Of a stretch of DNA of 64,000 bases, positions 44,120-56,501 are shown piece by piece. Source of the DNA: Caenorhabditis remanei (lineage: Eukaryota > Nematoda > Chromadorea > Rhabditida > Rhabditidae); NCBI RefSeq assembly GCF_010183535.1, contig NC_071333.1, forward strand, positions 20,334,587-20,398,586, given 5' to 3'. Each line of letters opens with the position of its first letter. Position 1 is the stretch's first letter. The position numbers and the translations under genes are program-made. The notes below the pieces were generated by a model. The model made no database searches, was not told the origin of the DNA, and saw nothing but the letters and a program-made list of their open reading frames with translations.

Positions 44120-46330
44120 TGTGCAAGAACTGGAAGAGTATTCGAATCTGGAAGAAGATGAGATGAGCGAGATGAAGAGAATCTGGGAAAGTAAAAAAGA
44201 GAACAATGCGAGTTGGAAAAAGAGAATTCAGAAGGACCAGGTGAGAAAATGAATGTTTGGAAAAGAAAATGTGAATCCGGAGAAAATATCCAGGTGAGAA
44301 GGAAGAACATTTTCAGTAAGAAACAGGTGTAGAAAACTGATCATTTAAAAAAGGATTGAGTTTTTCAATCATTAAGACGTGTTCTTATTTACTATGAACC
44401 ATTTGAAAATTGTATTAATTAGATAAGATAATTTAGATAACCACAAAAAAAACCTGGCCACATTCGAGTATAGGAGAGATATAACCGTAAAGCAATGAAA
44501 AGCAAGAAGAGAGAAAGAGAGACAGAGGAAGAGCCGTAAATCAGAAAAACTAGTGGGCAATTCAGAGAAACGCAGACAGGAGTGACGCGTCGATAGAGGT
44601 GACGGTGGAAACAATATGGAATAGAAAAGATGGACGTGACGTTGTTCAAGAAGTAAAGTTCAATAAAATCATTATGTGACAGTCAGATTATGAGGAAAAC
44701 GAAGAATGTGATGAAGAATAAAAAGAATCTTTGGAAAAAGAAAAATCCTGGGAAGTGGAAGGAAATTTGAGAGGAAAATTATTGAAAAAAGAAGCGATCC
44801 TCCATTTCCAATCAATTTCAGCAACAAATAAAACCGCGTTCTACATAAAACCATTTAAAAAATCCATGTTAATTCAAATCCGTCTTTTTCGCGCCAAGGA
44901 GAACTTGCGGGCAAACGACACTCCGGCGTTCTCTTTCTCTATTCTCTCTTTTTTCATTCATACGGAGGGCACACTCTAGGCACCCTCTTCGGCAGCTCTT
45001 CGGCAGGCTGCACACACATCCTCTTCTTCTCCCTATTCATCACAATATGGAATAGAGAAGAATACCTGGGGGACATTGTTCAAGAAGTTCAATAAAGTCT
45101 TTATGTGGCATTAAGATTGTGAGGAAAAGTTGGAGAATATGGGAAGAAAAGGGGAAATATGGAGAAGTAAAATGTTTGGGAAGAAAATGTAATATGAGAC
45201 AAAAAAGAGATCTGATTGTGAGAAAGAAAAAGGAGAAAATCACCTTAAAAGAAGAAACCCGGGTAAGAAAATAAAACATTTAGTGAATAAAAAATTAAGG
45301 AGTAGAAAAATTAATCTCAGGAACTAATAAGACAATCTTATCTGGGAAAGAAAGAAATTTTTAAGTCTTCATTGTTTTTTTTAGTTGTTTTTCTTATGAT
45401 CGAAAAAGTAAATAAAGAAAAACTTCGAGGAAGGGAAACAGAAGAAATAGAGTCAGGGGAAAGGAATTATGAGAAAAAATAAGTAAAATTTGGAGTTATA
45501 AAAGGCTTTCCTGATAAGAGAATGGGAATCTGGGTAAGAAATTATCGAAAAAGGTAAAATTCGGAAAAGAAGAAAAGATTTAGGCAAAGAAAAAAGCAAA
45601 TTTTTCCACAAAAAAAATCACTTTTCAACTTCAAATTTTCCAACTTTCTCTAATAATGATTCTATCTATGTACTCTGAACTATTTGAAAATTGTATCATT
45701 AGGTAATTTGGGTCAGGATGAAAAAAATTAGGTGACATTCGAATATGAGAGAGAGATAGATAGAGAAAGAGCCATAAATCAGCGAAAATAGTGGGCGATT
45801 CGGAAAAACGCAGACAGGAGGGACACTTCGATAGAGGTGACGGCAATGAAAGTATATGAATAGAAAAGAATGACGTTGTTCAAGAAGTCGTAAAGTTCAA
45901 TAAAATCATTATATGACAGTCAGATTCTGGGGAAAACGAAGAATGTGATGAAGAATAAAAATAATCTTTGGAAAAAGAAAAATCCTGAGAAGAGGTAGGA
46001 AATTTGAAGAGAAAATTATTAAAAAAAGAAGTGATCCACCAATTCCAATCAATTTTAGCCATAAATAAAACCGCATTCTACATGAAACTATTCAATAAAT
46101 CCATGTTAATTCAAATCCGTCTTTTTCGCGCCAAGGAAAACTTGCGGACAAACGACACTCCGGTGTTCTCTTTCTCTACTCTCTCTTTTTTTCATTCATA
46201 CGGAGGGTACACTCTAGGCACCCTCTTCGGCAGCGCACACATCACCTTCTTCTCCCTATTTCTACATTCATCACTTGTCAATGTCAAATTCAATCATCGC
46301 TGCCCGGCTACATAGAAGACACTTATTTAA
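44120..46330. other. Purine-rich region with a 600-bp direct duplication
   Basis: 44391-44995 and 45671-46233 are direct copies: shared GAAAATTGTAT, GGCGATTCGGAAAAACGCAGA-type bases, TTCAAGAAGT, AATAAAATCATTAT, CGCGCCAAGGA, and a final GGCACCCTCTTCGGCAG. The plus strand is strongly purine-biased through much of the region. No open frame is conserved between copies, so I call it non-coding. Confidence 0.65.
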
Positions 46331-46637
46331 ACATGTGCTCTTCTGACTACGCTGTGAAACTGAATGTTGGTGGTGCTATTTGGTGGAACTATTTTATCTA
46401 GGCAAAAATAGTGGTATTTGTGCTGGTTTAATAACCAGTAATTACAAAAAAAGATGAACCACAGACGTGGTAACATGTCAAAAAACAACAAATACGAAGC
46501 AAAATTATAATTTCTATTACATTTATTAAAAAGAGATAAGAACCAAAAATATAATTCAAATCGCATGCTTAGAACAGTTTTTGTGTTTCGACCATAACGC
46601 TAGACACAGACATGAAGTTCAATGACTAAATTTACTC

Positions 46638-46678
46638 AGACAGAAGGTTAGGTCGTCATCAGTAGCGTCCTTCTGTCT
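46638..46678. repeat. Conserved hairpin, copy 2
   Basis: Perfect 10-bp stem AGACAGAAGG/CCTTCTGTCT with loop TTAGGTCGTCATCAGTAGCGT. The loop and 3' arm are almost identical to 41586-41625, 5 kb away, while surrounding sequence differs. Confidence 0.6.
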
Positions 46679-46885
46679 TTGGATTTTGAAATTTAGAAAA
46701 AAAATCTGATGAACGAGACGTTTGTCAAGTTAAATTCTAAATCCAAACATCTTATCAAGTTTTTAACATAACAAAGACGGAGTTAGAAACCCAACGTGTA
46801 CAAGAATGCGAAAGAAATGGATACAGTGGGAAAACGGACTCTTGAGAAGTTTCGAGAAACAACATCAACGGATCAGGACGGACTC

Positions 46886-47379
46886 CTATTGTGCAGAAGA
46901 CGTTATCACGGACACTGCGTAGAATACCATACTCAGGCAGGTTGCTCCGTTCACAAACCAAGATATTGTTTCATATCCTCCATGTCTTATCACAAAAAAC
47001 ACTGAGCAGTCGTGCCGCAATGACCAACGATTGTCTTTCCCAAATTTCAAAACGCATTGATCATTTCGTATCGTATTTTGGTTACTGAAACTAAATAAAG
47101 TAAAGGAAAGTTTTAAAAATACCTGTTTGTGATTTTTTCTTGTGAACATGAGGTCCCGAACAAAATGTGACACTCTGGCCCACTGCTTTGCGTTGAAAGA
47201 TCAATTGTGTTTATGACTTTCGCTAAGCTTTTTCAAGCATCTTTTTCTTCAGATATCCTGCGCATATTCTATATATCAACATCTGTCAGTCAAGCCTTCA
47301 CAGCGTGTCGCACCATATCGAGCGACTTTCGATCCCAAAGTTCCATCCAATTTGATACCTCCATGTTGATGTTTGGCTT
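46886..47379 (-). pseudogene. Decayed gene, unknown family
   Basis: Two exon-like blocks on the minus strand. 47123-47379 has a TTTCAG acceptor and a CAG|GTATTT donor. 46886-47094 has a TAGTTTCAG acceptor and is open for 65 codons to TAG. The first block begins with coding-looking sequence (MEVSNWMELWDRKSLDM) but has three in-frame stops afterwards. The second contains a plausible folded stretch with several Cys, Trp and Tyr. There is no recognised domain. It may be a pseudogene or a mis-joined gene. Confidence 0.35.
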
Positions 47380-47829
47380 CTGAAATTAAATACATTAAAT
47401 TAAGTGACATTTCAGAAATTTTATTCAATTTTTTGAGAAAAGAACCGAAGGTTCTCAGATTTGTTTACAAATTTTTTGTATTGCGCACCAGAAATATTGT
47501 AAAACTTCGTTTATCACATACCTGATACATTTTATTTGTAATGGGCGAGAACATCATGAGATCTCATTCTCAATATCACTTTGTGGCAAGAACAAGATGG
47601 AATCCAATTGGAAGTGTTGATTGCATTGATTCATGAGAGTAGAGAAGTTGAAGAAGTGTTGAAATTCGAAACCAGGTTGAAAGTCGCAAAACTTTATTGA
47701 TCAAGAGCCGTAGAAAGTTTCCAAGACAGTAGGCCACAGTAAAGGAGCGGAACATCATATTGTCTGGAAATGTCAATTGTTCGTACAGCTTGATTTCATT
47801 CCGTATGTATTTTGTATTCTGAATTCAAA

Positions 47830-48460
47830 CGGTACGCGATATCCATGTAATAGGTGGGTTAGTTGAGGTGATAGTGGACACACAGCGCCGTTTCACTCAT
47901 TTCTAGATACGGGATTGGTCATAGGTGATTATAGACGTTGTGCTCATAGGTTTGGCATGGGCATCGTTATTTCGTCTTAGTCCTTCTGCGTCTTCATGCC
48001 TTGAGTTCTTTTGAGTCCAATCCTATTCATATCCTCTCGACCAAGTTAAGAATCCAAGTGAAGAGGGTGTTCGCCTGAAAATTCAAAGTGTTCTTCAGCT
48101 GGGCACCATTGCTGTTCAACTTTTATTAAACATACGCGTTTTTTGTACAAACTTCTGGAAAATATAGCTTGACTTTGAGTCGAAACATCAAATATTTGGG
48201 AAATCACAAGCTCAAAACCTCTATTTTTGACCACATCAGTCGATTTTTTCAAACTAAAATCTAGTTTTTATTCAATTTTGGTACCAGCTGATACTTTTCA
48301 AATTTTGTGTATAACAAATTACTGATAGGATCATGAAACTTTGAGAAAATATACTTACAAATAACATTCCCTTGCCATTTGTTCCAAACTGCTTGGTTTA
48401 TCGGATCAGTAGGCTTTCTCTGATTGCTTGTCCGGGTTCTTTGAGTTGCTCAGTCATAAA
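47830..48460 (-). pseudogene. Decayed coiled-coil gene family, copy 1
   Basis: A first exon, 48457-48359 (ATG, 19 open codons, then a stop, GTAAGT donor), and a second exon starting at 48075 after TTTTCAG match copies at 50.6-51.0 kb. The second exon carries the GAAGACGCAGAAGGACTA core shared by all copies. Stop codons break each frame. Its downstream DNA (47836-47960) also aligns with 50431-50570. Confidence 0.4.
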
Positions 48461-49219
48461 CCTCAATCAACAACAAAAAAACATCCAAAAGAGTTATTAG
48501 ATTCAGGTGTGGCAGAGACGAGACGAGGAGATGTAACAGCGGCTGCGTCGCGGTATGTCACTCTCCACAAATTGAGAGAAGGCGAACACAAGCATTAAGA
48601 TACTCGAAGAGGTGTTCCAGATGGAAATTGACTTAAAGATGATATCCACCAAATCCCTATTGCAGTCGCACCATAGAAAATGTTACATTAAACATTCTGA
48701 GCTCTAATCTCGAGGTACATGACGATGTCATGGAAGTCAATGGTTCTTCTCCTGGTGGTTGTTTACAAGGCGATTCGATTGAAGGGAAAGACGATGTGGG
48801 AGTTCCAAGCCAGTAAGGCAGTTGAAAGGAATTGGGAGGTCATGACGTGTGGCCCATTGCAGTGACTCGTCGCCACTTTCCTTAGTGGAATGTCGCTATC
48901 ACTGTTCCTCAGTCGTCTTTCAGTTGTTCTGTTGTGTCATGATGCCACGGGTTCCTTTCTGAATAGAAACCATGACGACTTCCGATGTTACACCTTGTGT
49001 TTTTCTGTCATTCGACTGGCCTTCATGCTTTCCTGTCTCTCGACTCTCTAATCTGTCTGAAGAAAGCTTTTTCCCCTTTCCAGGTAGACTATTTTAGGTT
49101 TTTGGCTTTGTTTCGTCTCTTCCGACATTTGTCTTCGCTGCCACGTCTGTATTTGACTTCTTCTTTTTTCGACAGGTTCAAATTTCGGCTCTTTATGATT
49201 TAACGGGGGTTTTAAGAAT

Positions 49220-50064
49220 TCAATTCACCTCAATTCCTTCTTGAGTAGTTAATTTTGAAGTTAGTTGGAGAGTTGGGATGCTGATTAGGAGACAACATCG
49301 ATTTCGAAAAGTTATTGATGCCATTCTTCCGGTTTTCCCGAAAAATCGATATTTACAATCAACCTTCGAGGTTGCATCCTCGTTCCTGACGTTCGGCTTG
49401 CTATTGGTTGTCAATTGGATTGATTTCAGTCGTATGGGGGACTTCTTTTGGTCCTTTCGTACTTCTTCGCTGGTATGTGAACCTTTTTCAGTCTCTGCCA
49501 CGAATTTGATGTCGATGTTGGTGACGTCGTTGCAAATCCGACGTTTTTAGCCTTCTTGTAGAAAATTCATTGTGAATATTGCAACTTTGTCCGCTTTTGC
49601 ATTTATTTTCAACTGGCTTTGACACGATTACATCGATACTTCAACGAAATTGTTGTGTTTCAGCCAGATATCCGCTTTACTTCCATGATTCTCGCAGATT
49701 CGACTTTATTTCGTTGATCAGCCGATTTCGCATAGATTTCTTTGAGGCTTTGCACATTTCTTTGGCCTTTCCGGCAAATAAACAGCTGGAATTGCTTCCG
49801 GTTGCATCATCGAACTTCTTTTTTTCGTCCTTCGTGTCCTCCGACAACTCGATCGATAATTCGGAGCCGCTGGTTCTTTTTCAGAAAAACAGTATTGAAA
49901 CTCCTTTTTGGAGCTTTTCACAGATCCATTTTCCGGTCGATTTCACCATTCGCTTGTCTTAGTCCTTCCGCGTCTTCTTGCCTCAATTTGGACATCCTAG
50001 TCATATCCTTCCGACCATAATACGCTCAAGTTGAGAATCCGAGTCCAGTGGAATCCGATTTTGC
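49220..50064 (-). pseudogene. Decayed coiled-coil gene family, copy 2 (longest)
   Basis: The exon-like block starts at 50064 after a TTTTCAG acceptor. Successive frames read a charged, helix-forming protein: an N-terminal EDAEGLRQANGEIDRKM segment, then after a stop and shift an acidic SEDTKDEKKKF segment, a Cys/Lys-rich part and NRLINEIKSNLRESWK before a stop. A further 92-codon basic frame spans 49501-49220. At least two frame breaks make this a pseudogene. Family unknown. Confidence 0.45.
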
Positions 50065-50429
50065 CTGAAAATTTAAAAATATTCATCAGCTGGACACCAT
50101 CGTTATCCAACTTCTATTGAAAACTGCTGATTTTTCAATGGAATTTTAAAAAAACCGAGTTTTGTTCAACATTTAACAAAAATCTAGCTTGAAAGCTTTT
50201 TTGACAATATTGTTCGCTCTTGTCAATAAAAAAGCGTCGGCGTTTCATTTCAAGTACCTTCTACAGCTTGAAAAGAATATGGAGGAGCTTGGAAGAATAA
50301 TATTCTCACTCACCAGTTTTTACTATATTTCTCCAACACTGAACCATCTGACAATTCTTCTCCCAAACGTACCATGTTGAGTGTCGCAATTCTCGGTGAC
50401 ATTTTGGGAGCATTTTGTCTCCTAAATAA

Positions 50430-51200
50430 CGGCACGTAATATCCAAGTAATCGCTGGGTTGGTTGAGGTGAAAGTCAGCCGTTCCACTTATTTTTCATTG
50501 AACACGGGATAGGATTGAACATCTATTATAGACATCAAACTGATAGGTTTAGCGCGGGCGTCGTTAATTTGTTCATTGTAGTCCTTCCGCGTCTTCCTGC
50601 CTTGAGTTGGACATTCTAGGCGTAACTCCCGACCGAGTCCAGTGAAATCCGATTTCGCCTGAAAAAATTAAGTAATTCTTAGCAGGCTACCGTACTTATT
50701 TAATTTTTATTGAAAACTGCTCGTGTTTTTCAATGGAATTTTAACAAGAAACAGTTTTTCGTTCAAAATTTAGGAGATATCTTGCTTTAAAGCTTTTTTT
50801 ACAAAACTGGTCGCTCTTGTCGATTAAAAAGTGACAAGGTTTCTTTTCCAGCAACTGCTTGTGGTTTCTAGACTTTGAATATAACATTCGACTAATAAAG
50901 CATTCAAATATTTTGAAAAAAACACTTACTGAACGTTTTCCTTTGTTGTTGTTTATAAAAATAGAAAATATTGAGTTGACAGGCTTCGTTGCGACGTGTC
51001 CGATTCCTTTCTACTGCTTACTCGTCATTCTGTAAAAAAATCTCAATAAGTTACTGAATAATCACTTCAAACTGTAAATTAGATGAATTTTTTCATTAGG
51101 TGGGCAAAAGACTATTAACATGAGGAGGGAGACAGACGACGAGCGTGTGCGTGCAACAGCGGCAGCGACGCGGTCGTTGTTTTGTTCACTCCCGGCAGGA
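50430..51200 (-). pseudogene. Decayed coiled-coil gene family, copy 3
   Basis: The second-exon block starts at 50658 after TTTTTTCAG with the same GAAGACGCGGAAGGACTA core, then a stop after a few codons. The upstream exon near 51037-50935 has an ATGAC start with a stop after five codons and a GTAAGTG donor. The flanks align with copy 1 in the same orientation, including a shared GCAACAGCGGC- or GTAACAGCGGC-type segment at 51.15 and 48.53 kb. Confidence 0.4.
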
Positions 51201-51239
51201 AGAGAAAAAGAGGGAGGGGTGCATTGGTGTATTCACGTT

Positions 51240-52500
51240 GTGGAGGGAGTTTCCGTCATTTGAAACGTTCGAAGATATATGTACAGAGATTTGAAAAGCC
51301 TGACAATTGAAACATACAAATCAATATATTATCAAAATATACTTTATTGAATACATAATTACGATTGAAGAATAAACTTGGGGATTTTTAAAACAAATAA
51401 AGACACATAATTGAGGAAAAAAGTTAGATATGAAAGAAAATAATTGAAAACCAGCATTAAGGAAATTGCTCAAGCAAAACAGTTACTGCGGAGGTGAGTA
51501 ATACCAATGAAAACGAATATTTTGAAAAGCTGGAAAAAAACCATTAAAAAAACTATTAGTTTTTTTTTCCCGCTTCAAATTCTCAATAAGTTTTGAGAAA
51601 TGTTCCCTCTCCAATTGCACAACAGAAAGACTTAAAGAACAACTCTCCCCCGGAAAAGGGGTTCCCCTTTTTCTCCAGACATTAAAAAGAGTCCCCACTC
51701 TTTGCAAACGAGAAATAGACATGTGGTGAGAAACTGCTCTTGGGACAAGCGAGAGAGAGTGACTGGCGAATCTTTTTGCAAAAAAAAAGAGGAGACATGG
51801 AGCAGTGTAATGAATGAGGGTTCTTTAAAAAGAAAAGGAGTGATCTGCAAAGTTATTCAAACTGGCTCGCGTATTGCCAACATCTGGGAAGTCAAATAAA
51901 TTGAAAAGAAATGTTACGTGGACCAGAAAATAAAAAAGATTATACTACAAGAGAATGGAACTAAAAACACATTCATGCAAGCTGTATTTTTTAAATAGGT
52001 AAGAGAAAAAGAAGACACATATTTGCATGCATGTGATGAGGGAACACTAAGAAAACGTTTTTTTTGCTTTCTTATTATTAGAACAGTAGAAAAGGCAACA
52101 CATGTTTGAAAATCAACTAAAAATCTTATTTCGAGAGTCAATGGTCCCTGAACACCCGATTTTTAAAAATAAACCCCTTCGGTATTTTTTCTCCAGACAT
52201 TTGCTCTCTGTTTTTTGAATTACGGCTTTGGTCCCTGCCCGAATGCCCCAGACACTTGTTCGCTCTACCAGATGTTTCTGCTCAGCACATTTGTTCTTTG
52301 TCTAAAGAAGTGCTCTCTTTCGTTTATTCTGCCACTTTTATTTTTTGCAGCGTTCGTGGATAAAATTTTTGATGCGCTTAGGAAGGGGAAAATTTGTAGT
52401 GCATTTCTCTTGTTTCTACTTTTCTGTTTAATTCTTGTTGTATTTTAATATAACCATTTCTCATGCCAGAATTATGATTTTTAGTAATATATACAGTATA
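51240..52500. other. Intergenic, nothing recognised
   Basis: Several open frames of 65-79 codons on both strands overlap without splice support. No repeat beyond short runs was noticed. Confidence 0.45.
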
Positions 52501-52539
52501 TAATACGCTGTTTGATTTTACTATTTCGTACAGTACTTG

Positions 52540-52910
52540 TCCAACTTTGAGAGTGTGTCATGGTAATTCGGATTGCCATATCAATCAGGTTTTTATTGTA
52601 TCCTACAGATCAGAAGTAGAGCTCCACTTTTGTAGTTGACAACTTCATTGTATTGGCACTTCCTAATAAGTTACATATCGACAAAGTGATTTCTTCCTCA
52701 AATCGACCAATTTCAGTGCAAAATAGTGCGATTTTTGAGCTGTCGTCATTAAATGACCTCTAGGGAGTGCCAGTACGAAAATGTTGTCAACTACAAAAAT
52801 GGAGTTCTACTTGTTATCCGCATGATTAATCAAAGACCTGATAGGGGTGACAATAAGTTGTATCATGACACACTCTTGGACAATTTCAACTAAGAACGGC
52901 CGAAGTAGAT
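52540..52910. mobile_element. Family P palindromic element, copy upstream of gene K
   Basis: Inverted halves with TTTTGTAGTTGACAAC and GTTGTCAACTACAAAAATGG, GAGAGTGTGTCATG and CATGACACACTCTT. It is the same family as 11583-12039. It ends about 110 bp before the gene K start codon, as the copy at 25725 does for gene D. Confidence 0.7.
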
Positions 52911-53020
52911 ACCTTTTTAACCAGAAATGTAATTCCATTTCTCTAGTTGTAAGCCTATCAGGTCTTCGGTTTCCAATCACCAAATACATTAACATAAGTT
53001 AATTAAAAACTAATTTCAGC

Positions 53021-54055
53021 ATGTTACGGCAATTTTTCATCGTTTTCTTTCTACTCGCAACCACACTGAACTCTCTAAACAGTGAGAGTAAAACTGGCCA
53101 AAATACTGGAAGTGTTTTGGAAAGTGTACCCGAAGTACAAATGGAAGGCTTCCTGCAAATCAAGTTTTTACAACAACGCGAATTGATATTGAAACAAATC
53201 GAATATAAAACTAACTACACCCAGATTCTTTTTCGAATTCATGACGATGCGTACAATAGAACCGGAGAAATGATAGAACCTGAGCATAATGAAACCAAAA
53301 CGGATGCTCTCAGAGATACTGTTCTTAAACTGGAAAATGAACAATTTTCAAAGATAAAAGAAAAGGTAGCAATTAACCTTGAAGAGCTGAAGAACCTTAA
53401 GAAAAAACTTCGGGACCTCAGAAGAAACTTTATATTGCTGGATTTGCTTGCTAAATTAGTGAGGGAACTAGCAAATGCACCACTTCCCACACGACCTGCT
53501 TTCAAAACTAAAAAACCGCAAGAAAATGATGATGTGGTATGTTCGAAACTGGATTTACTACATTAAAACTGAACAAATCAGAAAAGAAGTTTCAGGAATA
53601 CAGTTCCATTGACCAACTCACCTACGATGAAGTATATGGGGTCTACACGGATTGGATGTGGGAGGAGAAAACTGTTAGTGAAGTGAGTATTGCAGATTTA
53701 TAACATTTTAGTTGTTACATCTTGTTTCAGAATCCGGATAATAAAGTGGAAAGGTTTATTGTCAAAAATGCAAGTCATATCGTTTCATATTTTTGGAATA
53801 AATATCCTGCTAGTCGAAAAGGTAGTTCTGAAACTTTGCAAACATCAATTTGTTATGTTTTTCCCAGATTTCGAGGTTCTAGTCAAGGTCATACAGGAAG
53901 AGTATGATGACGATAATCTTAAAATGGATTCAAAGTGAGCCTTTATTGCATTCAAATTGTTTACACTGGAAACCAAAGCGATATTTTTCAGATATACAGC
54001 TTTGTCGACTCCTCATTCTGCAAATCTCGCATCTATAACTGATACATCAAAATAA
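53021..54055 (+). CDS. Secreted or lumenal helical protein (gene K)
   Basis: Exons 53021-53536, 53596-53682, 53731-53821, 53868-53934 and 53992-54055 give 274 aa; junction phases are 0, 0, 1 and 2, all with good donors and acceptors. The ATG is one base after a TAATTTCAG acceptor. Residues 1 to about 20 are a signal peptide (hydrophobic FFIVFFLLATTL). The mature protein has N-glycosylation sites (NYT, NRT and NET) and a long Leu/Lys/Glu coiled-coil-like helix at about 95-155. An aromatic, acidic domain follows (about 173-235, with DWMWEEK and YFWNKYP). There are almost no cysteines. No known family; the function is unknown. Confidence 0.8.
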
Positions 54056-54056
54056 A
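54051..54056 (+). terminator. Poly(A) signal overlapping gene K stop
   Basis: AATAAA overlaps the TAA stop codon. The hexamer is usable only if cleavage occurs shortly downstream; another signal was not found nearby. Confidence 0.35.
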
Positions 54057-54059
54057 TAC

Positions 54060-55075
54060 ATGCTTTATACTATTCATGAACACATTTTGGGGTCTAATAC
54101 AGTATTGACCAAAAAAATTTTTCTCTAAAGACTTGGGCTTGAAACTACCTGCTTGAGTTGTACAACCACTGAGAGCACAGCTTTCTTTTGGAAGATGACA
54201 ACTTTTGAAAATAATTTTTCTCCAGTTTAGGTAGTTTCACTCTTTTAGCAGCATCAATGTTGTGACACTTGCTTAAAATTTCTAATTGTCCACTGAAAAA
54301 ACTGTAAGTTATGCAATTTCGTTCCCCAAGTTTCTACTTTTAGTCAGATTTTTTCTTAATTGATTCATATGGTACCGTAAAACGTGTAATAGCCCTCACA
54401 TCCTTTAGCAAAAATTTAGAGCATCATATCTCGGTTGTCTTCAAAGATCTAGCAATTTTTTAATTGAACAATTATTTCAGGAATATTGAAGTATATTTTG
54501 TCCGTTCGCAGCATTTTGATATTTTCTTTGGGAACCGAGATAAACTGCTGTGAACAAGCAATGCTAGCCTTGCCTCTTTTATTTGTTTTGCGGTGATTAC
54601 GTTTCGGAATTCGTTTTTAGCAGCTTCTTTTATATTAGCTTGCCTATTTTGTCCTTTCTTCTAAACCACTATTCATGTTTTACTATTAGATAGCAGTGTT
54701 TTTTTTAATCGAATTTTTGATTGTTTTTTATAATCATAAGATAAAAAACGTCCCGTTGATATTTTCCGTTAATAACAAAGGACAAAATATAAACGTTTTC
54801 CCAATTTTCTAAGTCCCCACTAAATCTTGATCTAACTATAGAATTCTATAAATTTCTGATTATTTCATATTTAATTCTTCAGATATCTCTTATAAAATCA
54901 ACGGCGTTCGTTGTTTCCGTTCAATACATAAAACCTGTCATGTTTCTATCCTAGCCAGAATCTTCCAGTGTTTTGAGAAGTTTCCCTCTTTCTCTTGTGT
55001 CATTGACCTGCCAAACTCTCGCGGTTTTTGGTTAACCGACAAAAGTGAAAATATTTCTCTCTCCCTCTCCGAGAA
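54060..55075. other. Intergenic, nothing recognised
   Basis: AT-rich with no open frame of 60 codons or more on either strand and no obvious repeat. Confidence 0.5.
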
Positions 55076-55079
55076 TTTT

Positions 55080-55850
55080 GTTCTCGTTCTTGAGACGCAT
55101 CCCCACTGCCCTTTTCTTCTTCAGAAATGAGAAAAAAATTGAGAGATAGAAAATCAGCCGCTCCTTGGTGCCAGTTTGTTCCCTCTTCTTCCCTTCTCCA
55201 TTTGACTTGAAAGAGGGGAAGAAAAATTACTACGTATTACTGAGAAGAGAATGAATCCAATGAAAAAGAAGACTTTTTAATAAAAATGAAGGGTGAATTA
55301 CAGACAATTCACTTCACAATCATCAGAAAACTCAACTATACAACTATTTTGCCCAGGAGTTTTATGCAAGGCGTGATTTTTCCGCCAGTCGTGTTTTATC
55401 AGTGAACAAACGGACGCTAGTTATCAATTTCTGAACTTTACAATCCAAAAATTTCTCTAGCCATCTACTCCTCTTCGCTGATTGCTTCTGACCGACGTGA
55501 AGACTGCTATCACACTTTATTTTTTAATGTAGGCTGCTTAGAATTGCTTCGTATAATAGTTTGTGTGAGTTTTTCATTTTTCATAACGAATACAAATAGA
55601 TACTATTTTCAGAATCATGACACCATATGTGGATGTCTAAAATAGATTAGCTGGCATTTTTTAGAACTACTTTATATAATCATGTGAGTTTTTTACCAGT
55701 TTATCAAAGTGTATAGAATTTAATTTCAGGAGACTTCTTACTGAATAGATGGTCGACAATATTGTATATATTTGATTTTGTTTGAATTCTAATAGTTTTT
55801 CGGGTGTTTATGTGTATCTGGTGTTCTTTGTAAGTTTCTTAATTTAAACC
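55080..55850 (+). repeat. Exon-like dispersed repeat X, copy 1
   Basis: Aligns in direct orientation with 63270 to the window end. Shared sequence includes AGAAATGAGAAA, GGCGTGATTTTTCCG, CGCTGATTGCTTCTGACCGAC and GACTTCTTACTGAATAGATGG. It carries repeated TTTTCAG/GTGAGTT-type splice signals around short segments with no open frame, as a non-coding transcript or pseudogene would. Confidence 0.65.
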
Positions 55851-56450
55851 AAAATGGTGCTCAAATTTTTCATTTTCAGGTTTCTTCCAAATAAGGCTCA
55901 GAATATTTGTAGTGTTCTGGCCAGCACAGTCTTTTTGTCATATTGAAGGAAACTCGTTCGTGGGATACTGGATCACTCCGAAAAATCGGTGAGTGGATTT
56001 TGTATTTGTTTTCTCAACTCTATGTTTTCAGAACGTCCTATCGCTTTCCCTTATTACTTTTTGGTATTTCAATATGATTTGGAAAAAAAAAGAGTATGTG
56101 AGTTCCTCAATTCTTGAGAAAAATTGAAATTGCTACATGAAGTTATTTTGCAGGTTTGAATTCTACTGTTTCACTACTTCTTCACCTTTCAAAAAACGTG
56201 TTGAAAAAATTAGTGAGTTTTTTTTTCTTTCGAGAAGTACTGAAACTTGATATAATTTTTGAATCTAATTTGTGTGTCAATTTTTGATCCCATGTAATTA
56301 GATTCACATAATTATAGACCAGCCTTTACAAGCAACTAGAACCTTAAAAGATTTCTTTCAGAGTTTGTTTTTCTTCAAGAACGAAAAAGTCCAAGGAATC
56401 ATTGGACGGAAAAAAAACAGTGGTGACAATTGGAATTAGATATTGGAATT
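55850..56450 (+). other. Series of splice-site-like segments without an open frame
   Basis: Several acceptor/donor pairs (for example TTTTCAG at 55880 and GTGAGTGG at 55989) enclose segments with stop codons in all joined frames. It may continue the repeat X transcript. No protein can be supported. Confidence 0.35.
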
Positions 56451-56501
56451 TGATTCCAAGCTCAATGTGAGTATTTTTTTAATATGTGTCATCCAAGTAT
56501 G

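Noticed and set aside
46333..46401. Short frame containing VKLNVGG, like the start of a BTB/T1 domain
   Set aside because: Only 22 codons, no donor site and no downstream BTB sequence found; chance match is likely.
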